DNA from: Dendrolimus kikuchii
Taxonomy: Eukaryota > Arthropoda > Insecta > Lepidoptera > Lasiocampidae
Direction: 5' to 3'
DNA: 64,000 nucleotides
NCBI GenBank assembly: GCA_019925095.2
Contig: CM034411.1
Coordinates: 3,821,501 to 3,885,500, forward strand
In this document: positions 47,050 to 59,849 of the stretch, one piece after another
Layout: each line of letters begins with the position of its first letter
Numbering within the stretch: the first letter of the stretch is position 1
Made by a program: the position numbers and the translations under genes
Notes under the pieces: generated by a model
Seen by the model: the letters and a program-made list of their open reading frames with translations, nothing else
The model's database searches: none
Told to the model about the DNA's origin: nothing

Positions 47050-50000
47050 CTGAAATAGAATAAAGTAATTGAAAGTAAAATTAATTACATTTTATACCTC
47101 GGTTATATCTAGACTCTTTAGTTTAGACTGGAAATTAACCGGTTGTGGTCCAAAGCCAACTTGGAGGGGACACCATAGTCTCTTTTTGTAAGACTAAGGT
47201 ACTTTAAGGCGATGAAGGAGCGAGAGAAGGGGCAGATTACCTGACTTTCAATGAAAATATTTTACAAAGTAAAAACTATGGGTTGGTGTAGATACAGTTT
47301 GTTGCTTTTTAAAATCAGTTGATGCGATTTCTAAAGTAATTAATTTTTCAAAAATGTAACCATTTTACTTTGAACTTTGAACCAGACTCCTTTGAATATT
47401 TCTTACTATTTCTTATAGTTTCAGCTTTAGTCATACAGGCTCACTTGAACATGCAATAATTTAGGCTTTTTTGTGTCCACATCAAGGAGCATGAAAGCTT
47501 ACTTATGTGGACATAGACTTACTTCAGTAAGCGTATCAAGGCACATGGTACTGAAAATGGATTCGATGGCGACTGGTCTCAGAGCACGCGCCATGATGAT
47601 CAGCAGAGTTTTGCGGGCTTTGGGCTTGTGCACACGCTCCCAACCACAATTATACGCTGCAAGTCGCAATTCTTCGCCCTGTCAAATTAGACAATGTTCG
47701 GTTACAGTAGTACATAAATTATAATTCCAATCGGTAGTTTTCGTTTGCGCAGATAATAGCAGATTGGTTGTCGACATGTATGGAAATAATCTATATTGGA
47801 ATTTATTCGCAAGCGTAAAAGGCAGTGTTGCTTGCAATGCATTCTTAGCTCTTTCCCGCTTACATGATTGACAAAGTGGATGTCAATTAAAATTTGTCTA
47901 CTGCACAGGTACATCTGGAGGAATTATTAGTTGTGTATACCTGTACACAGCTCGGAAATATGTGCTGTGATTAAGGAGCCATCTAAATCGCGTTACCTAT
48001 TTTACTCGCGCATTACCACATTTTTAAAGATATAATTTGATTGAATTTACTAGCGAAAAATCTATATTCTTGAAATCGAATTTAAAATGCCATTGGAATT
48101 ATCTCAAACTTTATTAGAAGTACACACACGTATTTTACAGCTCTTACAATACAAAGTACAAAACTGAACACAACAAGCCTAAATCGTAATGCAGAAGATC
48201 CCGTTCTGACTGTACACTTAATAACGAAAGAAAGAAAAAATATGCAAGAAGCAAGGCGATATTTAAATATTTGAGCACCATCGCGAGATATGTTAATGTA
48301 AAATAAGTATTTATAATAATGCATGTTAAAAAATTAAATGACAAAATATTCACAGAAAAAATTATAGTACAAAGAATGAGAATAGCATGAAATACAATAA
48401 TTAGCAAGAAAGGTGAAAAATATTTTAAGAAACGATAATTACAATGTAGTTTACGTATCAAACTACATTACCACCAAAAACGTTGTCATACCGGTTGGCT
48501 ATCTTCTTTACAACTTTCTTTAAAATAAAGGCTCTTTAATAGTAGGCACGCAGTATAAGTTCATCGCACGTATTATACAATAATGTACATAGATAGAGGA
48601 GGTAGGTCGTTGAAAGTGGTTTATATCTTATTTTACACTAGTTACACTGTTTTATCTTATTTATTTAGTACGATAATTATTCACTTCTCACTATCCTTAT
48701 GGCTTGATTAATACGAGAAAGTTATTGCAGTCCTGCTAAATCTTATACTAACTAATAGCTGAAGAGTTTGTTTGTTTGCTTAAACGCGCTAATCTCAGGA
48801 ACTACTGGTCTGATTTGAAAAATTCTTTCAGAGAGCACAAAAAATTTGTGACGAGAACCACATAGCTGGAGAGCTTCAGCATGTCAAGCGAGTTCTACAA
48901 CGCAATCAGCTGAAGACTCCACACCAACGTCACAAAGGCCCCAAACCACCTTCAGTTGAGCGGTGCCCTGCTACCCTACCCTACATCAAGGGGGTCACAG
49001 ACAGAATTGGTCACATCCTCAGGCGAGCTTCAATCAAAACATATTTCAAGCCGCAGAAAAAGATCAACCAATTTCTGAGACCTGTGAAATGCAATATCCC
49101 ACTCCAGGATGCAGGAGAGCTGCCAGACCTCAAGACACTGAGCTCTTTCTGCGTACAACGGAACACAAACCAACTTGACTGATAATTACTTTTATTTTTC
49201 CTTCCACCCATTTTAATATTATATAAAATTATTAGAGCTAGGCATGTTTGCTGAAGAGTTTCTTGCGCCGCTTCTTCTCTTCAAGCCATAACATGTTGCG
49301 AAGCGGTAGTAAATTAGATTAGGCTCCCATAGAGTAAATAACAACCATAAACAAAATTAAAAATAAAATTAAATAATTAAAATTTATAAGTTGGCGGTAG
49401 GCTAAATAAAACTTTAACAATGCTCGTTGACACTTGACATCTTTGTCTTCCGTGATCACGGCCACTGAAAAGTGGCCGAAACGTCGGAAAAACCAAAATC
49501 AAATAAAATTACCGCGCTTAAAACCGTTAAAACGTAGTTTTATTATGTATACAAGTCGCGAAAACTTAAGAAAATATTACTTTTTTTAACTATTCCATGC
49601 GGACGAAGTCACGGACAGAAGCTAGTTATTTATAAATCGATTATTTATACAGAGCACTTGTAATAGTGTTGACACCCAAGAGCCCTCCGGGGTAATAATG
49701 CCTCGATCGCTGTTGAAACTCAACTGACGCTGTCTCAATGGGCCGATCTTATAAACTGACAGACTCATAAACTGCATCAAAGTTCAGGATTACTTTGAAA
49801 TGATTTTTTTAAATAAGTATGCAAACTTTTTAGATTAAATTATACAAATATGCAGAGACTGGCTCTTAATCTCAAAAAAAAAGGAAAATTTAAAAATAGA
49901 ACTGCAGTAAAACAAATGAATATAGCCGGAAAAAGAAAATTTACTCGTAGTATCAGATTTGCGTGTTATTTATAGCAAAGTTTTAAATTGATTCTCATTG

Positions 50001-53000
50001 ATTTTTTATTCTTTTGTCAATTGAATTATTGTTACCAGCAGAATTGTTGGGTTAGTTTTTTAACTCATCGAGAGTTTTTGAATCATAATATGGATACTTC
50101 GTCCGAACAAGCGGCTCAAATTGTAGCATTGGTGCGGGAGGGCTTGGATCAACGAACGATTGGTAGAAATTTAAATTTAAACCAGTCTACGGTTTCTAGA
50201 ATATACAGAAGGTTTGTGGAGACAGGTTCTTACAGAAGGAGACGTGGTACAGGCAGGACTCGAGCAACCACCGGTTGTGATGACCGATTTATTGTTACAA
50301 CTTCCCTGCGAAATCGTTTCCTCACGTCTGTTAACATCAAAACAGAGCTTAATGAAGTGCGTGGAGTAAACGTGAGTGCACGAACAATAAGAAGAAGGTT
50401 ATAGGAAGCGGATATCACCCCTTTTACACCAGCAAATGGTCCAAAGTTGTCTGTAGCTCACAGACAAGCTCGCTTAAGATTTGCGCGTGATCACCTGAAT
50501 TGGACAGAAGAGCAATGGACCTCCGTATTGTTCACGGACGAGTGTAGGACACGTTTATATGGTGCAGATGGTCGCAGAAGAGTCTATCGTCGACGTGGGG
50601 AGCGACATGCTCAAAGTTGCATTGAGGAGCGTGTTCCTTTTGGAGGCGGTTCGTGTATGGTCTGGGGTGGCATATCGATGAACGGGCAAACAGAACTTGT
50701 GTTCATAGACATGGTCCGTCAAAACGGTAATAGAGGGGGTTTGACTGCACATCGCTACATAACAGAGATCTTAGAAGATCACGTGGTGCCTTACATGTGA
50801 TTCATAGGCGAAAATTTTACTTTAATGCAGGATAATGCCCGGCTGCACGCTGCTGCACAAGTTCGACAATATTGCGAAGAGGTTGGGATACGTACAATGA
50901 ATTGGCCAGCACGCAGCCCGGATCTTAATCTCATTGAGCATGTTTGGGACAATTTAAAAAGAGCTCTATATGCGAGAAACCCTTTGCCCACGACAGTGGC
51001 AGCACTAAGAACAGCACTTTCAGAAGAATGGGACAATATTCCGCAAGATCTTTTAATACACATACATACATACATACATAACTTCACGCCAGTTCCCTTG
51101 CGGGGTAGGCACGAACAACAGAGCGCCATTTAAGCCCATTCTTACACACCTCACTTGCTTCTTTGACATTCATAACTCTTGTCGTGTATTTTAATAACCC
51201 TAATAAAAACTATGCGGAACCGATTAGAATCCGTAATAAGGGCACGTGGAGGTAATACACCTTATTAAAACATAAATAAACCCTTGCATAAAGTTTGAGT
51301 CTATTGTTAAAACCAATTTTTTAATTAAACCAATTTTCCTTAAATTTCTGTTTTTTCTTCAAAAAAAGTCTTAAGGGCCTTTCCAGTACACAAACTTGAA
51401 CTTAAGGATGTGACCCTACGCTGTTTTAAAGTTCACGAACCAATCTAGAGGTTTCAATTTAAATCTGTATAGAAAGTTTGCATACTTGGTTAAAATATTT
51501 ATTTCAAAGTCTATTACTTTGATGCAGTTTATGATTCCGTCAGTGTATATGCGCAAAACAGACATTGAATTTCAATAAATATCCATCGACCATTCATTGA
51601 AATTTTCAAACTTGTCAGCTTGAATCCAAAACCATATGATTTATAAGAACTTTCAACGAAATTTGAACAATAAAAACTATTTGTGACATCTTATCCGAAG
51701 GCTGGCGGCTGGTGACATTTCAATAATGAAAAAATTAACGCAAACCAGTGACAGTGTACAATTAAAATAACTAAAAATGGATTACACATAATTACATTAA
51801 GGAAAGGAATGCTCCGGTGGTTCGGGCATGTGGAAAGAATGCATGATGAAAGAATGAATAAACAGATATACAATGCAAAAGTGGATGGATGCAGAAGTCG
51901 TGGAAGGCCACGACACACCTTCCATGATCAAATTGATCGTGTACTAGCAGAAGGTGATGTCAGGAGCCTTAAGAACAGACGAGCGTTCATGACAAGAGTT
52001 ATGAATGTCAAAGAAGCAAGTGAGGTGTGTAAGAATAAGCCGAAATGGCGCTCTGTTGTTCGTGCCTACCCCGCAAGGGAACTGGCGTGAAGTTATGTAT
52101 GTATGTATGTATGTACATTATCTACCAAGGGTAATAAATCACGTGATTAAAAAAAAGAATTATTGTCGGTTCACTGAATACGCCATCGCAGCATTGCTAA
52201 TTACTACTTACTAGGCGTTCGTAATATGATTTTCAACAACCGCAGTGACATGAACCGACCTCAAATTATTGGGAGAACGAAAAAAAAAAGAAAAAGAAGT
52301 GACGCGAATATTTTAATATGGGACTTGAAATACATACATTCGGAGCGTTCGATTCGACATCCAAGATCCGCTTTCCTACTTTTAGCGTAAACTATTACTT
52401 TCAAAACATAATGCATTGTTATTTTAGAAGAATTCATATCCCACGGAAAGTATATTTTTTACACTAAGATGGTACATTTTACCATAAAGTTATGGTATGT
52501 AAAATAACTTCAATAATAAAATTACATTAATATACTAATTCAGGAACATGTCAAATAAGCTTTACCAAAAAAAATAAGGTATAGTAGTAGTATCGATTTA
52601 AAAATGTTACCTTTTGCATAAGCAAGTCACCGTAGTAGCAAGGGATGCTGCTTGTTATAATGCTCTGCAGAAGTATGCCCGCGAACTCGACTGTTACTTC
52701 TCCACGCTTAATAGACTAAGGGCCAAGTTTTCAATCATCAGATAAAAATTATCGGTGGAATAAATTATAAGCTGACTAAATTCAAACATGAAAGATTTCA
52801 AATGTTTCATTTGCGCAATAGTTTGTAATTATGGACCACGTTGTACTTTATTCTTTGAATAACTTTTATCTGGTGATTGAATAATCGGCCCTAAAAGAAA
52901 TGGTAATTACAAATCATCATAATAAGTGCGCGACCTATAATTGTCAATGTCTATTGAATGTAATTTAGGAAATAAAGTTCAGTTGTTTTAAGATTCAAAA

Positions 53001-56000
53001 TACAACCGACCTAACTATTTACATAAAATCGGCCAAGTGTGTGTTTGGTCAATGCACATTATCATAAAGTGTTTTACTGCTGGGGTTCAACATACGGGCC
53101 AGCGGCGCAGTGGTTACTGTCGCATGTGGATATTAATAACTCTAAGAGTGAAACCGACACGCTGCTAGCTTCGAAGGAATTTAACGACACTTTTTATAAA
53201 AATCTTTATGTCCTAGTATCCAGGGAACAACTTGTGCTGAGAACTCATTTCTAAAATGCACAAAAGAATCGTCATGGGGATAAAACTAGAAAGAATTAAA
53301 ATAATTTTATTTAGGACAGTTAAACTAACAAATCTTGTCCTAAATGAGGCATCAGTCTCAGCATAATCGTAGTCTGTCGACCAGCGCTGGTCTTCCGCTG
53401 AGCCCATAAGGTATCGTCACGACAGACATTACACCATTATATAACATAATTTTAACAACAATAAAATCTTATACACATATACATGCCGTTAATAGTACAT
53501 ATAATTATAATATACATTAATGTAATAACACTAACTAATAGTAATGATTATAAAATATATATAAATGTTTCAATTATGGAAATTAAAAAAAAAATGCAAT
53601 CAAATACCACTTGTGTCAAGCTTTAGGTCGCGCTGTAAATGTTGATGCTCTTTTAAAAATATCTACATTTTCCTTTTAAAACCTCACTGTGATGTCCAAA
53701 TAAATAAGACTACATTCTTACAAATGATTTTATGAGTCCCGTTCCTTGCAATTAAAGCTACCTCTTGTTTTAAAATAAAATCTAGATATTTATAGTTATA
53801 TACGTACCTGAATTATTGCATGACTGGTAAAGGGAAGCAGAAGTATATTTTGCTTAAGCATTATTTCATATATGATCATGAAACAGTCGTTGATTTCGCT
53901 TACGAAACTGAAAATATAAGAATGTAAACGAATACGATCAATAGTGAGATGGATATATGTTTTTATCGTTAACTGTACCGCGTCGTCGTCAGCCATTCGC
54001 ACTCCACTGCTGGACGTAGGCCTCCCCAAGTCGACGCCACTCATCCCTGTTCTCATCTAACGCCTATTGGCGACCTTGCTTGCACAGGTCGTCGGTCCAT
54101 CGGGCTGTAGGGCGTCCGACACTACGTATACCGAGACGTGGTTTCCACTCCAGGACTCGTCTACTCCATCGGCCATCGGTCCTGCGGCAGATCATCGCCG
54201 CTTTAACTTGCTAATTTTGCGAGTTATGTCGGTTACCTTAATTCTCTTACGGATATCTTCACTTCTAATTTTATCCATAAGAGAAACACCCAACATAGCT
54301 CGCTCCATAGCCCGTTGAGTGACTTGGAACTTGTAGACCAATCCTGCCGTCAGTGTCCATATCTCGGCCCCGTAGGTCAGGACGGGCAGGACGCACTACT
54401 CGAAGACTTTTGTCTTCAATCATTGCGAAATGGTCAACGAGAAGACTTGACGAAGCTTGCCGAATGCTGTCCAGTCAAATTGAATTAATTAATACGACAT
54501 CTTTGCCAAGACTCCAGAACAGCCCAAGTTTCGATGGAGTTGAAGGCTTTTTCGTAGTCCACGAATGCCATACACAGCGGCTGTCGGTTATCTCGTCAAC
54601 ATCGCCTGTGGTTTCCAACGATTCGAACCGATTTTGGAGTCCCAGTTTGAACTGTTCGTGCCCATGGATCAATTTAATTGTATATATATAGTTAATTCAA
54701 CACAAGCTTTAGAGTTTACGATGGTTTTCATTGTTTAAACAGGCCAGCCAGACAAACCAAGTTAATGGAAAGTGGCACCGTTGTCTACAGACGTCACCAA
54801 CGCGTTGCTTCCTTCGGAGAAATTTTATGAAGAAATTTCACATGACCCCATATTTTTGCGTAGAAAGACATCCTGGGAAAGTAGTTTTCTCTAAGTCGTT
54901 GTTGTACACCGGATAAAGTGTTCTAGGAAAAAGTTGCATTGTTAAAAGCGGTAGCCGAAAGAAATGAAAATGAGAGAAGACAGAAGACACCTCGACCTGT
55001 TTATTTCTAGTGCGAAACCTCCTAGTGACAACTGAAGCCATAATGGAGATGACGATTTTATAAGGGTTCCCATTTTGTTCAAATTTCTATGGAAACCTAA
55101 TAACGTAATGTGACTAGTATTGGCTTAATATGTAGTTCTTTGGTGTGCTCTCTAATTAATAGACTTTAATCCCTTAGATATTCAGACACTTTTGGCACCT
55201 TAGAAATTTAAAATGATCTCCTAATTGAAGTTTTTACAGAGCAATAGCATAATTATGGTTTTTTAAACGAAGGTGTTGTTGTAATATTCCTTTGAGGCCG
55301 GGAGCACATTAATAATTCCCCCCATGTTACAAATGTCTATCGACGAACGCGACCGGATCTTGTCAAGTGAACCGGTAGCCTGCTCTACCAATAAACTTTT
55401 GTTTTCTCAATTTACAGACAATGGATATGAAATGCAATCTGAGGTAACTTAAGGATTAATTGACATTATGTGTGCCTTTTGGAGCTGAAACCTCAGGTCT
55501 ATTGGGTTCATCAGGAAGGGGTATCCTCAAAGAAATTCGAAAGAAATTCTTTGGTGCTACCCATGACCAGAGGGTTGGTCTATTTATATTTCGTAGAGAG
55601 AATCAGAATTGCCATCAATAATGATAATGCAGCCAGTTTTCCGGGTAAGCTTCCTTTTGACTGTGTGACATTGTCTACAGTAAGATTAAACATATATTTA
55701 TAAATTTGTTTACTGTTATAAAATGCTATATGAAATAAAGCTTTCAGAAAGCCATGAAAATAGCCTTGCAAACAAACCGATCTGCAGTTTGACACAGTAA
55801 TATGTAACTTACAACAAATTATTTATAGTTGAACAATGTACCTTTATTATACTGACCTGTAAATATATTGCAGATTTTGCACAATACCCCTTAATATTTC
55901 ATCTACGTTGTCATTTTCGAAAACATTTTCAAATTTAATTTTAACGAGTTCCAACTGTCCACAAATGTGCAACATGAATATTGGCCCAAGGGGTATAGTG

Positions 56001-56617
56001 CAAAAAAATATGAGCGCCGACTTAGAAGTGAAATAAATTTCATTGAAATAGGTTATTCCAAATACCCATTTATTATAAACCCTGAGTTCATTGATATTAA
56101 AAGGGTAATACACGTCAAAGAATGGTGTTAATCTAAGCTCTCCGCTTCGTTTAGAGTGGTAGATAGTTAAAAACATGCTTTTTAATATAAACATAACAAC
56201 AGTGCTAAGCATCAAATAGCCCCAAAATAACAATACTTTCCTTCCTCTAGCAGCGTATTCTTGTATCATTTCTTTACGTTCATTATCCATAGCACATGCT
56301 TTTGAGTAGTCGCCTTTCATGCACTCAATTAGATTGCGCAATTTGGATCTCTTTTTAATTAAAAGAAAGAAATTGAGTATCATAGAGACGTAAAATATAA
56401 CTGGAACACCATTTCTGAAGGCATTGAAGTAGTCCTTCCCTCGCAAAGAATGTATAATAGCATGAACTAGTAAAATGAAGGCCACCGTATACGGCATAAA
56501 GGCTATTATATTTTTCAACACCCAGTACTTGTTAATTTTCGTTTCGGGATGACACAGGTTGATTTTCATACCAATCATCTGAAGTTTGAATAGATTTTCA
56601 AAATAAAGTTCTTTCAT
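46999..56617 (-). CDS. Odorant receptor gene D, complete, five exons
   Basis: Intact 390-codon odorant receptor. Exons on the minus strand: 56617-55857, 53907-53808, 52715-52611, 47678-47523, 47049-46999. GT-AG introns, phases 2,0,0,0. Seven hydrophobic segments are placed as in gene B. Motifs: KDYFNAFRNGVP, TIYHSKRSGELRLTPFF, GPIFMLHICGQLELVK (exon 1), SSIPCYYGDLLMQK (exon 3), EELRLAAYNCGWE and ARALRPVAIESIFSTM (exon 4), VYSQGYTIFNLMSAML (exon 5). Closest relative in the window is C, by introns and flanks too. Intron 3 is swollen to 4.9 kb by a Tc1 element, a Penelope/MITE insertion and a LINE tail. A BEL/Pao LTR in the same sense ends 386 bp upstream of the ATG. Confidence 0.93.
47523..47678 (-). 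CDS. OR gene D exon 4
   Basis: 156 nt: GEELRLAAYNCGWERVHKP, ARKTLLIIMARALRPVAI, ESIFSTMCLDTLTE; acceptor gacag, donor GAA|GTAAGT. The last residue is Glu, as in E, where B and C have Asp. Confidence 0.92.
48834..49180 (+). pseudogene. Penelope-like element fragment
   Basis: Plus-strand frame: ICDENHIAGELQHVKRVLQR, LPYIKGVTDRIGHILRRASI, TYFKPQKKINQFLRPVKCN and IPLQDAG. In Penelope-like proteins this lies between the reverse transcriptase and the GIY-YIG endonuclease. It breaks off before the expected Y(R/K)IPC entry into GIY-YIG. Absent from gene C. Confidence 0.7.
49200..49545. repeat. LINE 3' UTR and MITE fragment
   Basis: At about 49250-49310, gaagagtttcttgcgccgct resembles LINE 3' UTR text seen near 25360, 41000 and 58640. 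At 49385-49545, gtggccgaaacgtcgg to ccgttaaaacgtag is a partial copy of the MITE at 22272-22542. Confidence 0.55.
50090..51057 (+). pseudogene. Tc1 transposase, two premature stops
   Basis: MDTSSEQAAQIVALVREGLD and QSTVSRIYRRFVETGSY (paired-type helix-turn-helix), GTGRTRATT (hinge), SVLFTDECRTRLYG (first Asp), GGISMNGQTELVFID, FTLMQDNARLHAAAQ (second Asp) and SPDLNLIEHVWDNLKRALY (Glu): the DD34E catalytic set is all present. Reading frame is single throughout, broken by a TAG at 50402 and a TGA at 50798, and the C terminus is replaced near 51057 by the nested LINE tail. Recently inactivated compared with the 2432-3382 copy. Confidence 0.88.
51056..51186 (-). mobile_element. LINE 3' end family 2, copy 4, inside Tc1
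   Basis: catacatacata then acttcacgccagttccctt, ending near cataactcttgtcg. Truncates the Tc1 transposase C terminus. Confidence 0.7.
51800..52113 (+). mobile_element. LINE 3' end family 2, copy 5, 7-bp target duplication
   Basis: Encodes MLRWFGHVERMHDERMNKQ, RSRGRPRHTFHDQIDRVL, WRSVVRAYPARELA on the plus strand with a (TATG)n tail. Flanked by tacatta at 51793-51799 and 52114-52120. Gene C reads attacattatctacc at about 32032 without it. Confidence 0.85.
52611..52715 (-). CDS. OR gene D exon 3
   Basis: 105 nt: SIKRGEVTVEFAGILLQSI, ITSSIPCYYGDLLMQK; acceptor cttag, donor AAG|GTAACA. Confidence 0.9.
53808..53907 (-). CDS. OR gene D exon 2
   Basis: 100 nt: FVSEINDCFMIIYEIMLKQN, ILLLPFTSHAIIQ; acceptor ttttcag, donor CAG|GTACGT. 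Confidence 0.88.
53960..54720 (-). pseudogene. LINE remnant in gene D intron 1 (deleted copy)
   Basis: Same insertion as 34900-37080. Ends with EAYVQQWS-type text near 54010; the IRSKIKNYTRQ-like and RADH parts remain. A large internal segment containing the reverse transcriptase core is missing, with a junction near 54485. Confidence 0.75.
55857..56617 (-). CDS. OR gene D exon 1
   Basis: 253 codons plus AG; MKELYFENLFKLQMIGMKIN at the start, IVQNLQYIYR|S at the donor CAG|GTCAGT. No indel relative to A and B. Confidence 0.93.
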
Positions 56618-56795
56618 TGTGAAATATTTCGCTTATTTCTCTCGTATAGCTACTATGGTTATCGTTTCTTCCATTTCTAACGCTGAAGAATGGATGTTAA
56701 AACAGTGTTATTATTCAATTACTTCTGCGAACTGAACTTAATTATATATCCCTGGTTTGATATTACAACTCGATTAAGCCTTTTAAATTGATATT

Positions 56796-56833
56796 AGAAA
56801 TTCCACGATCTAAAAGAATGATACGCAACTATA
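56796..56833 (-). promoter_or_regulatory. Conserved 38-bp block upstream of OR gene D
   Basis: agaaattccacgatctaaaa then gatacgcaactata, 179 bp upstream of the ATG. Confidence 0.45.
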
Positions 56834-57002
56834 GATTTTTATATTTTTACATGAGTGAGCACACACAGGAAAACTTCGCAGCAAATGCACACGTAACACT
56901 TAGATGGCGAATCTTGAAGCTGACTCGTGGCTTTTGCACTTTAAAAAACTGCTTACTCGATGGAAAGAAAATGATATGAATTATTAAGGACATATAAAAA
57001 AA

Positions 57003-57489
57003 TGTGTGTGTGTGCAGGTCACACGGAGTGGAAGTGAAACAAAGTGTGACAAGGGGTGAGAAAGATTCTAAATTTCGTGACGTCCCATTCCATATAATAT
57101 ATTATATCATTATTATCAATGCACATCACTAGCCATCATATAACCATATTAGCACATCACTAGCAATCATACAAACTAAATTAGCACATCTGTAGAGGAT
57201 GCTGGATCTCACGTGAGTGGTGACTGAAACGAGTGGTGTGAATAAAACGACATTTGTAGTTTAAAAAACAGCACTGCGTTTGCGAATATAACGATGGTAT
57301 GTACGTCGCGTCGCGGCCAGATGCTACCGGTCAATTGAACGGGGTGTGGGGGTGTACTGCGTTATATACTCAAAGCGCGGTACTACGTTTATTACGTGTA
57401 AGTATTTATTTATATATTAATGCTACTAATTTTTGTTCGTAATCATTTAAGTTTATGTTGCAGGTCATGCTTGGCACGTATCGATTACA
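57003..57489 (-). repeat. BEL/Pao 3' LTR upstream of gene D
   Basis: 487 bp, duplicate of 39314-39804, same sense as gene D, ending 386 bp upstream of the ATG. Confidence 0.7.
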
Positions 57490-58440
57490 TTCTCCGCCCA
57501 GTGTCACTTCAGGGACACTTTTCTAGCATCGGGAGCGGTGCCAAGCGAGTTACCGGTCTAGTAAGTATTCCGACCTTTGTACATATTTCTACTGTTCTTA
57601 CTCGCCCATCTGTTCCTGGGAATATTTTATGAACTCTGCCTGTCTGTCAGGTGTTTGGAGGAACATTGTGGCCCAGGATTATAACGACGTCTCCTGGTTG
57701 CAATTTATTTCCTTCCTGGTACCATTTTTACCCGGGGAGAAGTGTGGGTACTCTTTGACCCAGCGCTACCAAAACAAGTCTGCTAGCCGCTGTGCGATTC
57801 TCCACATTTTTACCTCGGATATAGATCACCATCGTTGAAGACTCCCGGGACGGGTAAGTTAGATGAGGAGCCGATTAAAGAATGGTTAGGCGTTAGAGCT
57901 TCCATGTCTTTAGCATCCACAGACACATACGTTAACGGTTTGCTGTTCATAATATTCTCAACTTCGGCTAGTAAGTTAGGGTGTTAAGAATCGCCCTCAA
58001 AGCTCCGCCCTTGTGCGGGCTGATCGGGGAAATAAAAGACCAAGTCATTCATGGATTAGTTATTTCTTTGTTTACTCTAGCTTGGTCGATTTCCAGAAAA
58101 GATTTTAGTACCATTATCCGAATGCATGTGTAGTGGCCAACCGCGTTTGGCAGCCATACGCCTAATGGCCATTATAAAAGAATCAGCGGTCGATGATGGT
58201 ATAAGTTCGAGGTGGACAGCTCTTACTGTAATACATGTAAATAATACGCCATACCTTCGCTCCCGTCGACGACCGACCGTTACCTCCATCGGTCCAAATA
58301 GGTCTACTACACAATGGGTAAAGGCTCGCTGATGATGACCTAGTCTTGTTGGGGGTAAGTCTGCCATGCGGGGAATAGAGGGGGTCGCTCTTTGGATGCG
58401 GCTGTTGAACATCTCGACGATATCGTGCGTACGGTGAAAC
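57490..58440 (-). pseudogene. BEL/Pao pol integrase remnant upstream of gene D
   Basis: Minus strand HCVVDLFGPMEVTVGRRRER, TVRAVHLELIPSSTADSFIM, WPLHMHSDNGTK and the C-terminal GDVVIILGHNVPP region. Small deletions relative to the gene C copy (near 58000 and 58105). Confidence 0.83.
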
Positions 58441-58552
58441 GATACGACGATATCGATTTTCAGCCAAATCGGTATAGTAGTTTTTTCGTGACAACGGAAC
58501 AGACAGACAGACAGATAAACTTTTGCATTTATAATATTAATAAGGATATAAA
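58440..58552 (-). mobile_element. Helitron-like 5' end fragment (duplicate)
   Basis: Same as 40800-40912: minus strand TCCTTATTAATATTATAAATG end and ctgtctgtctgttccgttg. Confidence 0.55.
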
Positions 58553-58993
58553 AGACTTCTGTATTTATTAGAAAGAAAGGAACCTGAGATAGATAAATAT
58601 GAAGAAAACGATATCTTAGCTAGACGTGTTGCTGGGGAGTTTCTTGCCGCTTCTTCTCTTTAAACAGCGATAACGTGTTGCAAAGCAATATACGAAGATT
58701 AGGGAGTGGGTTCTTTAACTGATATGTGTGACCTTCAAAAAGCGTTCTCAAGTGGAATTGATCTATACATATTAGATAACTAGGATATGGCCGCGACTTC
58801 TTTCACGCTTGAGTTGATATTCCCTGGACACAAAGTAGGTACCGCAGCATTTAAAAAAGAATGTAAGCTGTCGTTTTAGTAAAATCTGTGTTGGAGTAAG
58901 CTAATTTTATGAACCCGAATAATTACAAACCGCTCCCGGAAAATTTTCACGGGGTTCCTAAAAAATATCACACACTTAATCACATATAAAAAA

Positions 58994-59253
58994 TCCGATT
59001 TCAAAAACTAAAAAGTATAAAATAACTTATTTCCAAAGCTGTTTTTAATTATAATATCTTATTTTTAATATAATTATCTCATTTAAAACATCTTAAAGTC
59101 GGTGCTTAGTAACTTTCAAACTATACTAATTTTTATGTTTTACTTCGCACCGACTTCAAGATGTTTTAGATAATGTATATTAAAAATAAGATATTATAAT
59201 TAAAAACAGCTTTAGAAATAAGTTATTTTATGCTTTTTAGTTTTTGAAGTCGG
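58994..59253. mobile_element. Foldback MITE, duplicate copy
   Basis: Same inverted-arm structure as 41362-41620, at the same place in the duplicated unit. Confidence 0.8.
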
Positions 59254-59580
59254 TTTTTTTAAACGAGGTTTTTTTTTATTTGTTACTTTTTAGTGTCTAG
59301 CTATTATGGGTAGGCCTACGAAAGGTGCCGCGCGCCTTACAAAATATAGGTCCCAAGAAACGGGAAATGAAAAAAAATTCATAACAAAATGTTCGTAAAA
59401 TGAAAACTACTGGGCCAAACTATGTTAAATTTTTAGGAGACCAAATGACAACTATTCCGCATCGAACTAAAAAAGAATTACGTAAATCGGATCATAAATC
59501 TCAGCGTAATCGGTATACATACATAAAAAAAACATACCAATCAAGTTGAGAACCTTCTCTTTTTGGAAGTCGGTTAAAAA
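59254..59580. repeat. Dispersed element, aaccgacttcaa family, copy 3
   Basis: Duplicate of 41621-41910, slightly longer (keeps gaaatgaaaaaaaattcata). Confidence 0.6.
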
Positions 59581-59849
59581 TTTGCTATCAATCAGTAAAA
59601 AATCACATTGGAATTCGCCTCTTTTTAATTTGACCCTTTTAAATTATTCCCCGAAAAACATCGCGGGATTTCCAGAATCAAATGTAGGGCAGGTTTTAAG
59701 TGTAAGAGTTTGTTGATGATCAGCGAAAATTGCATTGAAATCGGCCCAGTAGTTTTTACATGAATCCCAAACAAACAGACAAGAAATCTAAAAAATAAAC
59801 TGCACCGTGTTCTCCGTCGTTTATATTTTACATAGACTATTCCATTTGT

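Larger units (their letters stand above)
48741..49625 (+). mobile_element. Helitron-like element in gene D intron 3, split
   Basis: Counterpart of 31410-31661: TCTTATACTAACTAATAGC start, gcggacgaagtcacgga stem and CTAG end. About 750 bp of other elements replace its middle (about 48832-49588). Confidence 0.55.
49754..51545 (+). mobile_element. Tc1-type DNA transposon in gene D intron 3
   Basis: About 1.79 kb with imperfect inverted ends of about 80 bp (aactgacagactcataaactg at the left; complement of cagtttatgattccgtcagtg at the right, then more matches such as aagtatgcaaac). Flanked by TA on both sides. Gene C has the empty site gatcttatatatgcgc at about 31768, so insertion followed the C/D duplication. 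A LINE family 2 tail is nested at 51056-51186. Confidence 0.88.
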
